Part shown: positions 17,463 to 26,628 of the stretch, piece by piece
Layout: each line of letters begins with the position of its first letter
How positions within the stretch are numbered: position 1 is the first letter of the stretch
Origin: Paenibacillus graminis
GTDB lineage: Bacteria > Bacillota > Bacilli > Paenibacillales > Paenibacillaceae
DNA: 64,000 bases
Reading direction: 5' to 3'
Assembly: GCF_000758705.1 (NCBI RefSeq)
Contig: NZ_CP009287.1
Span: 5,084,001 to 5,148,000 of the forward strand
Notes under the pieces: model-generated
Seen by the model: the letters and a program-made list of their open reading frames with translations, nothing else
Told to the model about the DNA's origin: nothing
Database searches by the model: none
Program-made: the position numbers and the translations under genes

Positions 17463-19535
17463 TTAATAGATGGTTCTTCCCCATTGATCAGCAATTCCGC
17501 TCTTCCGGAGAAAATACGTATTGATTCGGTCCCGCCACTCTTTGGCATGCTCAGCCTGTTCCGCAAGACGGTCCGCAACCTGCCGGTATGCCTGTTCACC
17601 CACCTGGTCCTTCACAAGCTCCCAGGCGGCTGCCAGCTGGCTTGCCCGCTCCGCACCTGCAAAATGTGTATCATAAATGTGCTGAATCACGGTTTTGCCG
17701 GAATGGAGCACATGGGTATACGGGACATGGTGGAAAAAGAGCAGCAGCTCATCCGGACAGCTCTCAAGCGACTCGTACCGTTCCATGTTCGTACGGGCAT
17801 ATTGGGAGGTATACCCGGTTCCGGTTGCCGTGGTACGGTCCACACCAATACCATAACAGTCAGCGAAATGATAAGTCCCCCACATTGAATATTCATATCC
17901 ATCCACATTAGGGCCGTAGTGATGGTCAGGGTTGACCATAAACCCGACGCCCAGGGGAGCTGTATACGATTCATAAATCTCCCAGGAGTTCATAAGGATG
18001 TCCAGTATGGTCTGAACAAGAAGTTCATTGGTGCCAAAGGTGAGCATGATCCATTCCAGAGCAATTTTCTCGGCAGACATCTGCGGATTCCAGGCCAGAC
18101 GGCCGTAACCGAACAGATTCGCCTGGGCCAGCAGATGTCCCGTCCAGTTGGTGTCATTTCCAATATTGGAGACGGCGGCAAAACCGCTGTAGGCATTGCC
18201 GTGAACACTTCCATCCACAATGCGTTTGACCGAAGTTCCTTCTCCTTGGAGATGTGTATCAAAGTTTAGAATCTCCTTCCACTGGGGAACCAGATAACAC
18301 ACATGGCGCTGCTGTCCGGTATACTCCTGGGCAATCTGAAATTCAATGACTTGATTCGTCTGCGGCATGGCTCCAAGCAGCGGCGAGACAGGCTCCCTCA
18401 CCTGAAAATCAATCGGTCCATTCTTCACCTGCAGGATGACATTATCCATGAAGCGTCCATCCAGCGGCTGGAAATGGTCATAGGCTGCCCGCGCCCGGTC
18501 CGTGGTCCGGTCGCGCCAGTCCTGCTTGCAGTTATACACGAAGCAGCGCCAGATGACGATGCCGCCATGCGGCTTCAGCGCTTCGGCCAGCATATTGGCG
18601 CCGTCTGCGTGATCTCGTCCATAAGTGAACGGTCCCGGCCGGTTCTCCGAATCAGCCTTGACCAGAAATCCTCCGAAATCAGGAATGGCTGCATATATTT
18701 CCGACGCTGCGGCCCGCCACCATTCCCGGACATCTGAATCGAGCGGATCTGCCGATGGCAGGCCGCCGATCTCCATCGTGCTGGCATAATTGACGCTCAG
18801 GAACAGCTTGATGGCATAGGCGCGGAAGATTGCGGCCAGCTTCGCTACATCCGGCAGGAATTCCGTTAACAGCCGGCTCTCCACCCGGTGGACATTCACG
18901 TTATTGATCGCGATGGCATTGATCCCGCTGGAGGCCAGCAGGCGGGCATAATCCTGGATACGCTGAAGATTGCCTGTTATCCGGTTATCTTCATAAAAAA
19001 TAGATTTCCCGGCGTATCCCCGCTCCACACTCCCGTCCATATTGTCCCACTGGTTAATCATGCGCAGCTGATTGACGGGATTCTCTACAATACTTAATTG
19101 CCGTACAGAGCCGCCTGTTCCCATGATCCGCAGCAGGTGAAATACTCCATATAATATACCTGCGGATGTGACTGCTCCGATGGCAATATTGCCGGTAAGG
19201 CTGTCGGTTTGAATCGCATAACCCTCCGCTTTGACAGCACTGCTTACACCGGCGCTGAACAGTTCATCTATCCCAGTGCCGGTTCCGAAGATTCCTATTA
19301 TTATACCGGGAGCACTCTCGTTATCACCTGATATGGACACCTTGGTGCCCGTGATCCCCTCCATGCCTTGAGCCAACTCGTCCACAGCAGAACGAATAAC
19401 AGCACCCTCCTGCGCATCAACTACAATATGTTTGTACACCGCATATTGATCAACATTCACCCCCGCCGTATTCCGGCGGTACTGCTGCCAGGCCAGATAT
19501 CCGTCTCCAGGGTGATACAACACAGAATTACTCAT
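17463..19535 (-). CDS. aguA: GH67 alpha-glucuronidase
   Basis: Cytoplasmic enzyme of 690 aa that removes 4-O-methyl-glucuronic acid from the end of short xylo-oligosaccharides. The full three-part GH67 layout is present. Family signatures include '[14 protein letters not shown]' with the general acid Glu297, '[10 protein letters not shown]' with Asp376 and 'QIAQEYTG' with Glu404. The Asp-Glu spacing of 28 is the same as in the Geobacillus enzyme. There is no signal peptide. The ATG at 19535 follows AGGGAGGA; a frame extension to 19580 is not used. The gene is 72 bp downstream of the receptor gene and ends at a strong terminator. It would act on aldouronic acids released by GH30 and imported by the neighbouring transporter. 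Confidence 0.96.
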   Translation of the reverse strand: MSNSVLYHPGDGYLAWQQYRRNTAGVNVDQYAVYKHIVVDAQEGAVIRSAVDELAQGMEGITGTKVSISGDNESAPGIIIGIFGTGTGIDELFSAGVSSAVKAEGYAIQTDSLTGNIAIGAVTSAGILYGVFHLLRIMGTGGSVRQLSIVENPVNQLRMINQWDNMDGSVERGYAGKSIFYEDNRITGNLQRIQDYARLLASSGINAIAINNVNVHRVESRLLTEFLPDVAKLAAIFRAYAIKLFLSVNYASTMEIGGLPSADPLDSDVREWWRAAASEIYAAIPDFGGFLVKADSENRPGPFTYGRDHADGANMLAEALKPHGGIVIWRCFVYNCKQDWRDRTTDRARAAYDHFQPLDGRFMDNVILQVKNGPIDFQVREPVSPLLGAMPQTNQVIEFQIAQEYTGQQRHVCYLVPQWKEILNFDTHLQGEGTSVKRIVDGSVHGNAYSGFAAVSNIGNDTNWTGHLLAQANLFGYGRLAWNPQMSAEKIALEWIMLTFGTNELLVQTILDILMNSWEIYESYTAPLGVGFMVNPDHHYGPNVDGYEYSMWGTYHFADCYGIGVDRTTATGTGYTSQYARTNMERYESLESCPDELLLFFHHVPYTHVLHSGKTVIQHIYDTHFAGAERASQLAAAWELVKDQVGEQAYRQVADRLAEQAEHAKEWRDRINTYFLRKSGIADQWGRTIY

Positions 19536-19607
19536 CAATAAGTCCTCCCTATGCCAAGTCAAATTCAAGGCCCGGAACAAGGCTTGTTCCGGGCTTCGTC
19601 CCTTGAA

Positions 19608-20936
19608 TTATTTTTCGTAAGATTGTGCTGCTTCTTTCAACTGCTCGTAGGCTTTCTCCGGTGTGACTTTTCCAAAGCTAAGCTGATCCCGGACAAGCAC
19701 CCAGTCCTTATCAATAAAGTTCGTCCAGCCTCCTGCTCCGGCGGACCAGGTCTGACCATCCTTTTCAGTGGCACGGAGGAGTTCTAATCCAACCTTGTCC
19801 AGATCGCTCATGCTTGCTTCCAGGGAAGTGGAAATTTCCTTATTAGCCGGCAGGCCGCGGAACGTCTGCAGAATTTTGCCCGCCTCCTGATCATTCACAA
19901 ACCAGTTGATGAATTTTTTAGCTTCTTCGGCATGTTTGGAATTTTTGGAGACAGACAGGTACATCGACGGTTTTAACCATCCGCCTGCTTCTTCTGCACG
20001 CGGCATGGTTACAAGTGCGTAAGCGCCTGGTTTAATACTGTCCCATGTACCCAGGTTGTTGGAGAAGCTGTACCGGAACAAAACTTTGCCCGCTGCCAGC
20101 AAGTCCATTTGCGGATCATTTTCCTTGTCGGATGCGTTTACGTCCGCCGGAGGAACCAGCCCTTCCTTGCGCAGCTCTTCAAATTTCTTGGTCCATTCCA
20201 AGTAAGCAGCCTGATCTACGTTGAAGTGACCATCATCCGTGATCACCTGGCCTTTACCTTTGGCGTATTGGTAGGCCGAATACATAAAGTAGTTGCCTGC
20301 ATAATCCAAGGTGAAATATTGTCCGTTTGGCAGTTTGGATTTGGATTCCTTGGCTAAAGCGAAGAAATCGTCCCAAGTCCAGCCATTGGCCGGATTTGCA
20401 ATCCCGAGCTTATCCATCGCGGCTTTGTCATATACCATTCCGAACGCTACCGAGCCCAGAGGAACCGCATATTGTTTGCCGTCAAGCTGGCCTCCGGCCA
20501 GTAATTTGGAGTCGAATTTGCTTACATCCACCTCAGGTGCCAGCTCCGCTAATTGCTTGCGGGACATCCAGTCCGGCACCCAGCCCGGATCAAGCTGAAC
20601 GATATCCGGTGCGTTATTGGCCGCAGCTTGAGTCGATAATTTGTCCAAGTATCCATCCATACCGGAATACTCCGGCTCAAATGTAACATTCGGGTTGTTT
20701 TTGGTGTACAAGTCCAGCGCAGCCAGGGTTGCCTCGTGGCGCGGCTGGGAACCCCACCACATAATGCGCAGCTTAACCGGTTCATTGCTTGGTGCAGCCG
20801 TTGCGGCAGTATTATTGCCGGCAGGTTCAGCAGTAGGTTCTGCATTATTTTTTGTCCCGCCTCCACCGCATGCTGCCATCGTCCCCAGCAAGGCGGTCAT
20901 GGCCAAGACTGTAAGAGAACGCTTCCATTTCAACAT
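19608..20936 (-). CDS. ABC transporter solute-binding lipoprotein (aldouronate/xylo-oligosaccharide type)
   Basis: Extracellular receptor of 442 aa, UgpB/MalE-like, clearly smaller than the 555-592 aa LplA-like receptors elsewhere in the window. A lipoprotein signal peptide has Cys23 in 'TMAACGGGG', followed by an Ala/Glu/Thr linker. The mature domain shows 'IMWWGSQPRHEATLAALDLYTK', 'PDIVQLDPGWVPDWM' and 'FINWFVNDQEAGKIL'. The ATG follows GGAGGG about 7 bases upstream. It is first in a unit with GH67, which supports methylglucuronate-substituted xylo-oligosaccharides as cargo (inference). The permeases are downstream beyond the terminator. Confidence 0.92.
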   Translation of the reverse strand: MLKWKRSLTVLAMTALLGTMAACGGGGTKNNAEPTAEPAGNNTAATAAPSNEPVKLRIMWWGSQPRHEATLAALDLYTKNNPNVTFEPEYSGMDGYLDKLSTQAAANNAPDIVQLDPGWVPDWMSRKQLAELAPEVDVSKFDSKLLAGGQLDGKQYAVPLGSVAFGMVYDKAAMDKLGIANPANGWTWDDFFALAKESKSKLPNGQYFTLDYAGNYFMYSAYQYAKGKGQVITDDGHFNVDQAAYLEWTKKFEELRKEGLVPPADVNASDKENDPQMDLLAAGKVLFRYSFSNNLGTWDSIKPGAYALVTMPRAEEAGGWLKPSMYLSVSKNSKHAEEAKKFINWFVNDQEAGKILQTFRGLPANKEISTSLEASMSDLDKVGLELLRATEKDGQTWSAGAGGWTNFIDKDWVLVRDQLSFGKVTPEKAYEQLKEAAQSYEK

Positions 20937-21068
20937 CTTTAACCCTCCAATTTAATCTGTATTGTCTTGCTACACCGTTATAGTAACAATTATATATAGA
21001 AGTTTATATGAGAGCGATGCACGATTTGTTTTAAAATCTCACGAAAATGTACTGTTCGGAAATTATGC

Positions 21069-21100
21069 AAAAAACCGGGGCGGAATTTCTCCATCCCCGG
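21069..21100 (-). terminator. Terminator of the GH43 gene
   Basis: On the minus strand CCGGGG (21100-21095) pairs with CCCCGG (21080-21075), followed by six T. It lies about 50 bp after the GH43 stop. Confidence 0.75.
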
Positions 21101-21150
21101 CTATTGCTTTTTCTATTGTATTAGGTTTGAATGTTGTGTAAGAAGAAGCT

Positions 21151-22722
21151 TTAATAGGCGCCATATTCAAAACAATCAAAATCTGCCGCATTGTCAGAAG
21201 CCGTGCCGTTACTCGTACAATACATTCCTATGCAGCAGCCCACAAACCCGCCTGCCGCCTCGGTACTCAAACTACTCGTATCCACATGTTCTGCAGCCAA
21301 ATGATATTGATTTCCATCGGTGCTGTAATAGAAACTCAACCCCTGACCTCTCGCAGCCATCTTTAAATACAACCGCTGAGCATCAACATCTGCCTGCGCA
21401 ATGTTCGTCTCCTGCCCGTTGATGCAGGTCACAACACGCAGGGCTTGCCTGCCGCCGTGCAATACGCGCTCGAACCGGATATGAAACTTATCATTTTGAA
21501 TGACAGCAAGCCCTGCCGATTCATGGATGCTGCGCGCTTCAAACTCCATCACAGCGGCAGCCGTATAATCAAAATGCTGTTGCCGCAAACAGACAAAGCT
21601 GAGATTATCTTGATCCTTGAACGTTTGAGGTTTTAGCTTTAGCCGCAAATATCCTTTACGTTCTGTCAATGAATATAAATCCGCCTGCGGATTTCTTAAG
21701 AACATCCATTTCAGTGCCAGCTTGTCACTGTCAAAATGGTCGCAGCGCAATTGCGGCTCCACCGGAACCGGCGTCAATCCTATGACCCCCTGCTCCTCCA
21801 GAATTCCCCGGCCCTCATTGACTACAGGCCATCCATCCTCCCAGATCACTGAAGCAAGGAACGTCTCCCGCCCCAAATTACTATAGCCGCCTCCATAAGG
21901 ACGTGAAGCAAGCATCACCATAAACCATTGACCGTCTTCAGCCTGAACCAGATCGGCATGCCCCACATTCATAATCGGATAATGCTTGCCCAGATGACGA
22001 TGTGTAATGATCGGGTTGTTCGGATTCCCGGCATAGCCTTCTGTCAGATTCCGGCTGCGTGCAACGGTCACCGCATGATTCGGCCCTGTTCCTCCCTCGG
22101 CAATCATTAAATAATAGATGCCATCTTTCTTGTACAGATGCGGCCCTTCCGGCCAAATTACGTCTGTCATGGCGCCTCTCCAAAGGACATAGCTCTCACC
22201 TGCAAGCTCCATGCTCTCCAAGTTCAGTTCCTGAATCCATACTTCCCAGTTGCCGTCATAACGCACTCCAGTTGAATTAGGCCTTGTCCCCAAATAATAA
22301 GCTCTCCCGTCATCCTCAAAGAAAATCGTGGGGTCAATCCCTACCGCGCCTTGAATAAAATAGGGCTCCGACCATGGCCCGGCGGGATCGGTTGCTGTAA
22401 CAACGAAATTCCCCCCATGGGTTACATTAGTCGTAATCATATAGAACTTGCCCTCATGATAACGTATCGTTGGGGCAAATATCCCCTGGGAGTGCCCGGC
22501 TCCCTGTAAGTTCAATTGTGAAGGGCGGTCCAGCACATTGCCAATCTGTTTCCAATTCACAAGATCACGGCTATGGAAAATCGGCACACCCGGAAAATAG
22601 GCAAAGGTCGATGTCACCAAATAATAATCTCCCCCGACCCGGCATACGGACGGGTCCGGATAAAAACCCGGCATAATCGGGTTTTTATAGGTGATTGAAT
22701 TGTGCTTAACAGCAGTTGTCAT
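21151..22722 (-). CDS. xynB: GH43 beta-xylosidase/arabinofuranosidase with C-terminal sandwich domain
   Basis: Cytoplasmic exo-acting enzyme of 523 aa that removes xylose or arabinose from oligosaccharide ends. A five-bladed propeller carries base Asp23 in 'MPGFYPDPSVCRVG', Asp130 in 'GIDPTIFFEDDG', and acid Glu192 in 'WPEGPHLYKKDG'. From about residue 325 there is the concanavalin-like C-terminal domain that covers the active site in XynB-type beta-xylosidases ('LSFVCLRQQHFDYTAAAVMEF' in part). There is no signal peptide. The ATG follows GGAGGAG. The gene is divergent from an AraC gene and has its own terminator, so it is monocistronic. Beta-xylosidase is favoured by the domain layout, but the family is often bifunctional. 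Confidence 0.92.
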   Translation of the reverse strand: MTTAVKHNSITYKNPIMPGFYPDPSVCRVGGDYYLVTSTFAYFPGVPIFHSRDLVNWKQIGNVLDRPSQLNLQGAGHSQGIFAPTIRYHEGKFYMITTNVTHGGNFVVTATDPAGPWSEPYFIQGAVGIDPTIFFEDDGRAYYLGTRPNSTGVRYDGNWEVWIQELNLESMELAGESYVLWRGAMTDVIWPEGPHLYKKDGIYYLMIAEGGTGPNHAVTVARSRNLTEGYAGNPNNPIITHRHLGKHYPIMNVGHADLVQAEDGQWFMVMLASRPYGGGYSNLGRETFLASVIWEDGWPVVNEGRGILEEQGVIGLTPVPVEPQLRCDHFDSDKLALKWMFLRNPQADLYSLTERKGYLRLKLKPQTFKDQDNLSFVCLRQQHFDYTAAAVMEFEARSIHESAGLAVIQNDKFHIRFERVLHGGRQALRVVTCINGQETNIAQADVDAQRLYLKMAARGQGLSFYYSTDGNQYHLAAEHVDTSSLSTEAAGGFVGCCIGMYCTSNGTASDNAADFDCFEYGAY

Positions 22723-22907
22723 TCTTGTACTCCTCCAATCCTATTTCCGATGTTGATTATTCGCAGAATCGCAATTTGCAACAGCGGGTATTTAGCTTTA
22801 TTTAATAGATGATAGTGTTATAATTGGGATGTTTGCGGCTAGAGAGCTGGTTGGCGCAACTCTGCGTTAAAAATATGAACTTGATGCAAAGGATACAGGT
22901 ACAGCCT

Positions 22908-23720
22908 ATGAAGTCAATTTGTTATGGTTTCCGTGAGGGTTCAATTTGTAAAGGCAACGGCTATAAACCGCCAAATTTACATAAATGGGGCCCGGGTGTC
23001 CGCGATGTGTATGCCCTGCATTATATTGTAAGCGGAAAGGGCTATTTGAAGACATGCCATACAACCTTTCCTGTGGAAACAGGCGAAAGCTTCATTATTT
23101 TTCCGCATAGGGAAGTGTATTATTATCCTGATCCACAAGACCCTTGGGAGTACTATTGGATTGAATTTAATAACTGTGCTGAGACCTCACGCCTCTTGTC
23201 GATGATTGATTTTGCACCCGGTTCTCCGGTCGTGCAGGCATGTCCGCAAGATTTCCGGCCATTGTTTCATTTGGTCAAAACCGCCGGAATGGAGCCGTTC
23301 GAAAGAGAGCGTTCGGATGCAGGGCTGCATCTTTTATTGTCATACTACATGGAGCATTACCCCAGTGACAAAGCTTTTCTCAAAAAAGACTACGTATTAT
23401 CCGCAAGGGAATTTATTGAAAGCAACTTTTGGAAGCCTTCATTATCCGTTCTGGACGTAGTGGAATTTGTGAAGATTGAGCGCAGCTACTTGTTCCGGCT
23501 GTTTAAAGAAGCAACCGGCACATCCATTTCCGGCTACCTGACCGCATTCAGGATACAGCGTGCCTGCGAATTACTGAAAACTTCCCAGTTGTCTGTGAAA
23601 TCGTTAGCCTACTCGGTTGGCTACCAGGACCCGATGTATTTTTCAAAGGTATTCAAAAAAGTAACCTCGTCTACTCCGTCGGAATATAAAAAAGCATTCA
23701 ACACCGGAAGTACTGAGTAA
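22908..23720 (+). CDS. AraC-family transcriptional regulator
   Basis: Regulator of 270 aa. The N-terminal cupin-like domain includes 'YALHYIVSGKGYLKT' and 'FPVETGESFIIFPHREVYYY'. The C-terminal helix-turn-helix pair (about 165-265) contains 'LSVLDVVEFVKIERSYLFRLF' in part and 'LAYSVGYQDPMYFSKVFKKVT'. The frame is open from 22824. I prefer the ATG at 22908, since residues from there fit AraC proteins, with ATG 22875 as an alternative. Neither has a strong ribosome site. The gene is divergent from the GH43 at 21151 and probably controls it. A TATAAT at 22819-22824 may be its -10 box. Confidence 0.88.
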   Translation: MKSICYGFREGSICKGNGYKPPNLHKWGPGVRDVYALHYIVSGKGYLKTCHTTFPVETGESFIIFPHREVYYYPDPQDPWEYYWIEFNNCAETSRLLSMIDFAPGSPVVQACPQDFRPLFHLVKTAGMEPFERERSDAGLHLLLSYYMEHYPSDKAFLKKDYVLSAREFIESNFWKPSLSVLDVVEFVKIERSYLFRLFKEATGTSISGYLTAFRIQRACELLKTSQLSVKSLAYSVGYQDPMYFSKVFKKVTSSTPSEYKKAFNTGSTE

Positions 23721-23766
23721 GAATCCCTGAGGCGGGCAATAAGCCAAGCTATAACGGTAGTACGCC

Positions 23767-23973
23767 TTAACGAAACAGCACACAATTCCCGGATTTGCGG
23801 AAATATTGAATCAATTGCTCAATAGGCTCGCGTCCGCATTTCAGTTGTTCCCCAAGACAGTCTATACACAGGAAGTCTTGCGCATTGCGCGTAACAAGCT
23901 TCAGGTAAATTGCCACATCATCCGTCATCAGAGGAACACCGCATGTTCTGCATGTTCTGCCTGTTCTGTTCAT
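23767..23973 (-). CDS. Small Cys-rich protein (zinc-ribbon-like) coupled to GH27
   Basis: Predicted protein of 68 aa. Cys pairs 'CRTCG' near the N-terminus and 'FLCIDCLGEQLKCG' in the middle suggest a metal-binding knuckle; another Cys sits in 'GNCVLFR' at the end. Between them is 'MTDDVAIYLKLVTRNAQD'. Similar small proteins are known to me from Firmicutes, but I know of no function for them. The gene starts 14 bp after the GH27 stop in the same direction, so it is the second gene of that operon. The ribosome site is weak, which suggests coupling to GH27 translation. The frame is open up to 24018, but a start there would overlap GH27. Confidence 0.65.
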   Translation of the reverse strand: MNRTGRTCRTCGVPLMTDDVAIYLKLVTRNAQDFLCIDCLGEQLKCGREPIEQLIQYFRKSGNCVLFR

Positions 23974-23987
23974 GTTCACGCTCTGCT

Positions 23988-25148
23988 TTAGACCAGTTTG
24001 GCCCGTACAATCAGACAATCGTGAGCCGGAACTACAGGAGCGTATCTTTCTCTGAACACGCCGATTTCTTTGTGCTCCCAGCAGTCATACAGTGACAGCG
24101 ATTTGCCGGAAGCATAGGGAAGTCCAAAATCCCAGAATTGGAGCGACATTTCCCTCTGGCCGTCACTCAGATTGAAGAACCCTATCGCCAGATCTCCGTC
24201 CGTTAACACTTTTACCAGCATAAACACATCATCCGCATGAAACCACTGCGGTTCCGGCTTGATGCGATAAGCCCCGCGGCCTTCCACATCCTGATTCATC
24301 GCAATCAAGTCCGGGTTCATCAGAATATCCCTGGTGGCCTGGTTGGCTCTGCGGATGTCGCTGCCAATCATCAGCGGTGACCCCATCATGCTCCATAATG
24401 AAAAATGGGTCTTGTACTCCACATCACTGCAGCCGCCGATTTGGCTTCCGATAAAGTCGCTGTTGCTGCCTCCATACATCCCGACAACCAGCATGTCCAG
24501 ATCATTATGGCAGTAGGCTCCTGTATAGCACGCTTTATCAAGCTGCGACAAAGCCAGGCTTTTGATGGAATCCCAGCTATCCTGAATATCCCCTGTGGAC
24601 CGGTACATATGCGCGCCGGATTCACGAATCCAATGATACACATTATCCTCGCCCCAATTGCACGCGGAGAACAGAATGTCTCTTCCGCAGTTTTTCAGTG
24701 CCAGACTCATGCGTTTGTACAGCAGTTCCCCTGACATATGTCTGGGCTTAAAGCAGTAATCATACTTTAAAAAATCGACGCCCCATTCCGCCAGTGATGC
24801 CGCATCCTGAAATTCATGCTCAAAGCTCCCCGGATATCCTGCGCAGGTATGTGTCCCTACACAAGAATACATCCCGAATTTCAATCCTCTGGAGTGAATA
24901 TAATCTGCAAGCGCCTTCATTCCGCCCGGGAATTTTGCCGGATCGGCGACCAGCTTCCCCTCCTCGTCCCTGTCCTTCAGGCTCCAGCAGTCATCGATAA
25001 CAATGTACTCATAACCTGCATCCTTGTACCCCTCTGCAACCAGCGTATCGGCGGCTTCCCGAATAAGCTGCTCATTAATATCCCAAGTAAAGGTGTTCCA
25101 TGAATTCCATCCCATTGGGGGCCTCAAACCAAGTTGTTGTTTGTTCAT
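23988..25148 (-). CDS. GH27 alpha-galactosidase
   Basis: Enzyme of 386 aa that releases terminal alpha-D-galactose (some family members release beta-L-arabinopyranose). The (beta/alpha)8 barrel starts at 'RPPMGWNSWNTF'. Nucleophile Asp130 is in 'DFLKYDYC', acid/base Asp187 in 'YRSTGDIQDSW', and 'GYEYIVIDDCW' forms the sugar pocket. A C-terminal antiparallel domain follows from about residue 290. There is no signal peptide, so substrates are imported oligosaccharides. Two ATGs are possible; the one at 25148 lies about 11 bases after AAAGGA, while the one at 25160 abuts it and is unlikely. An inverted repeat upstream (25212-25229) may be an operator. Confidence 0.92.
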   Translation of the reverse strand: MNKQQLGLRPPMGWNSWNTFTWDINEQLIREAADTLVAEGYKDAGYEYIVIDDCWSLKDRDEEGKLVADPAKFPGGMKALADYIHSRGLKFGMYSCVGTHTCAGYPGSFEHEFQDAASLAEWGVDFLKYDYCFKPRHMSGELLYKRMSLALKNCGRDILFSACNWGEDNVYHWIRESGAHMYRSTGDIQDSWDSIKSLALSQLDKACYTGAYCHNDLDMLVVGMYGGSNSDFIGSQIGGCSDVEYKTHFSLWSMMGSPLMIGSDIRRANQATRDILMNPDLIAMNQDVEGRGAYRIKPEPQWFHADDVFMLVKVLTDGDLAIGFFNLSDGQREMSLQFWDFGLPYASGKSLSLYDCWEHKEIGVFRERYAPVVPAHDCLIVRAKLV

Positions 25149-25211
25149 ACCATGATTCATCCTTTCGTGTTACCCCAAGATTAGATGCAAGAACAAATGC
25201 CCGTATTCTTA

Positions 25212-25229
25212 GTGTATTTAATCATACAC
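25212..25229. promoter_or_regulatory. Inverted repeat upstream of GH27
   Basis: GTGTAT and ATACAC flank a 6-base spacer, 64 bp before the GH27 start. The symmetry and place fit a repressor or activator site; no regulator gene is adjacent. Confidence 0.35.
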
Positions 25230-25378
25230 GACTCCTTGAATCTATAGCGTGACGTTGCTTTCATATCGACATTTGTTGCATTTTGCGTAAAAAAGATCAA
25301 TTTCCCCCACTGTGCTTCACCGAAACTCAGCCTATGTGGACAATGGGCAGCTAATTGGGGGACCTACCTGCTCCCACA

Positions 25379-25420
25379 AAAAAGTTGGACCGCGATGGTG
25401 ATGGAGTCGCGTGTGAATAA
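25379..25420 (+). pseudogene. Remnant of an excalibur-domain gene (C-terminal tip)
   Basis: The plus-strand frame ends 'KKLDRDGDGVACE' and stops at TAA (25418-25420). This matches the calcium-binding tip (DxDxDGxxCE) that ends excalibur domains. Upstream, the frame is interrupted after about 10 more codons, and no start or signal peptide is found. A terminator follows 5 bp later at its expected place, so this is the 3' end of a lost gene. Confidence 0.5.
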
Positions 25421-25425
25421 AAAGG

Positions 25426-25450
25426 CCCCAGGATGATCTCCTGGGGTTTT
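25426..25450. terminator. Bidirectional terminator behind the excalibur remnant
   Basis: CCCCAGGA (25426-25433) pairs with TCCTGGGG (25439-25446) and is followed by TTTTGTTA on the plus strand; the other side has AAAAAGG, giving a T-run in reverse. Confidence 0.75.
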
Positions 25451-26628
25451 GTTATGTTTATTGGATACTTCAACTGACCCAGCTCTCTTTATATATGGAA
25501 TAACTTCATGAATTTCGATGCTAATGACGGAATCGATTACAATCAGTGCAAACGATTTATACTGGCGTAATTAGCTGCTTATGGTTGTAGCTTGTTCAAC
25601 CTATGGTTAAATAGATAATCCTGTCGAATACATATGTTATTTCGTGTCGAATAATGGAATATTATGAGCATTATACAAAAATACGTTTAGTGACTATGAT
25701 TCCCATTTATTCCGTGATATTCTTTCATTAATGCAAACGTTTGAACAGCCTAATCATTGAATCAGAGGAAAGCAGCAGAGTGAAAGGGCTTTAGGTGTTA
25801 TTTCGTATCCACAGTTTGGGGATTCTCGGACTGAATGGAAATCATGCCATTGCTCTGAGTGATCTCGCAATATATTTAGCGGGCGTTTGCAAAGGAAAAA
25901 ATATGGCCAATTGGTCCCGACAAAGGAGGGGGGCTTTGACAAATAATAAGTTTTTTGCATCTATACAAAAAGGAGCATGTCAAGTAGTTGAATATGCGAA
26001 ATTATCCATAAAATGCACATGGTGAGAGCATAAGCTTATGTCTATTCCAATCAGCATTGGTGACATAGAATCACCTCCCGTTGTTTAGAGAATCAAGCAA
26101 AACTCAGACCTGGGTGCCCGTGGAAACCACCGACTTCAGCCTCGTCTTTAGCACTCATCTGCAAGCGTCCGACAATTGATGGGATGCTACTCCCCGGAAC
26201 GTATGCGGCGGCGCAACCAACGGTTAGAACATGAGTGATGGATCACGGGTAGCAAGCCTGAGAAGATATAGCCGATTATTGACGATGGGGACATGGCCCA
26301 TCTAGCGGCTAACGCTATGAAGTTATTAAAAAGCGCATGACAAAGAAGAACAGTAGTAACAAAGATGGATGATGGACCTCAGCTTCCTCATTCGAGGTGG
26401 AGCAGTGGAGCAAAGGTGAAACGGGTAAAGCGGAATGAGGAAGCTAAAGCTTTTCTTCAAGCCAAGGTCCCTGGTTCCGTTCCTCGCCCCTCGGGCTGCG
26501 GTACGGATTCGGTTCCCTCCAGTTAGGGCCCTAACTGGAAATTCAATTCGTTCCTGTTTAGCTGCCCGGATCAGCTGGAAAAAGAACGAAAAAATCTTAC
26601 AATTACGATATATACGAGGAGAGAGAAT
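25451..26628. other. Gene-poor intergenic stretch
   Basis: I see no convincing gene in these 1.2 kb. Open frames on both strands are short, lack good starts and do not resemble proteins. The stretch holds a LacI-like symmetric site TGCAAACGTTTGAA (25732-25745), a perfect 22-bp palindrome at 26518-26539 centred on GGGCCC, and the leader of the metallopeptidase gene ending in AGGAGAGAG just before 26629. Confidence 0.5.
26518..26539. repeat. Perfect 22-bp palindrome
   Basis: TCCAGTTAGGG is followed directly by its exact inverse complement, with no spacer. It lies 90 bp upstream of the metallopeptidase start, where a dimeric regulator could bind. A long loop-free palindrome like this is unlikely by chance. 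Confidence 0.6.

Noticed and set aside
20918-20933. cre-like sequence in the first codons of the receptor gene at 19608
   Set aside because: Three or more mismatches, and the sequence is explained by the Lys/Arg codons of the signal peptide.
25795-26025. Plus-strand ORF of 76 codons in the gene-poor stretch
   Set aside because: Poor start context, overlapping antisense ORF of similar length, no recognisable motif.
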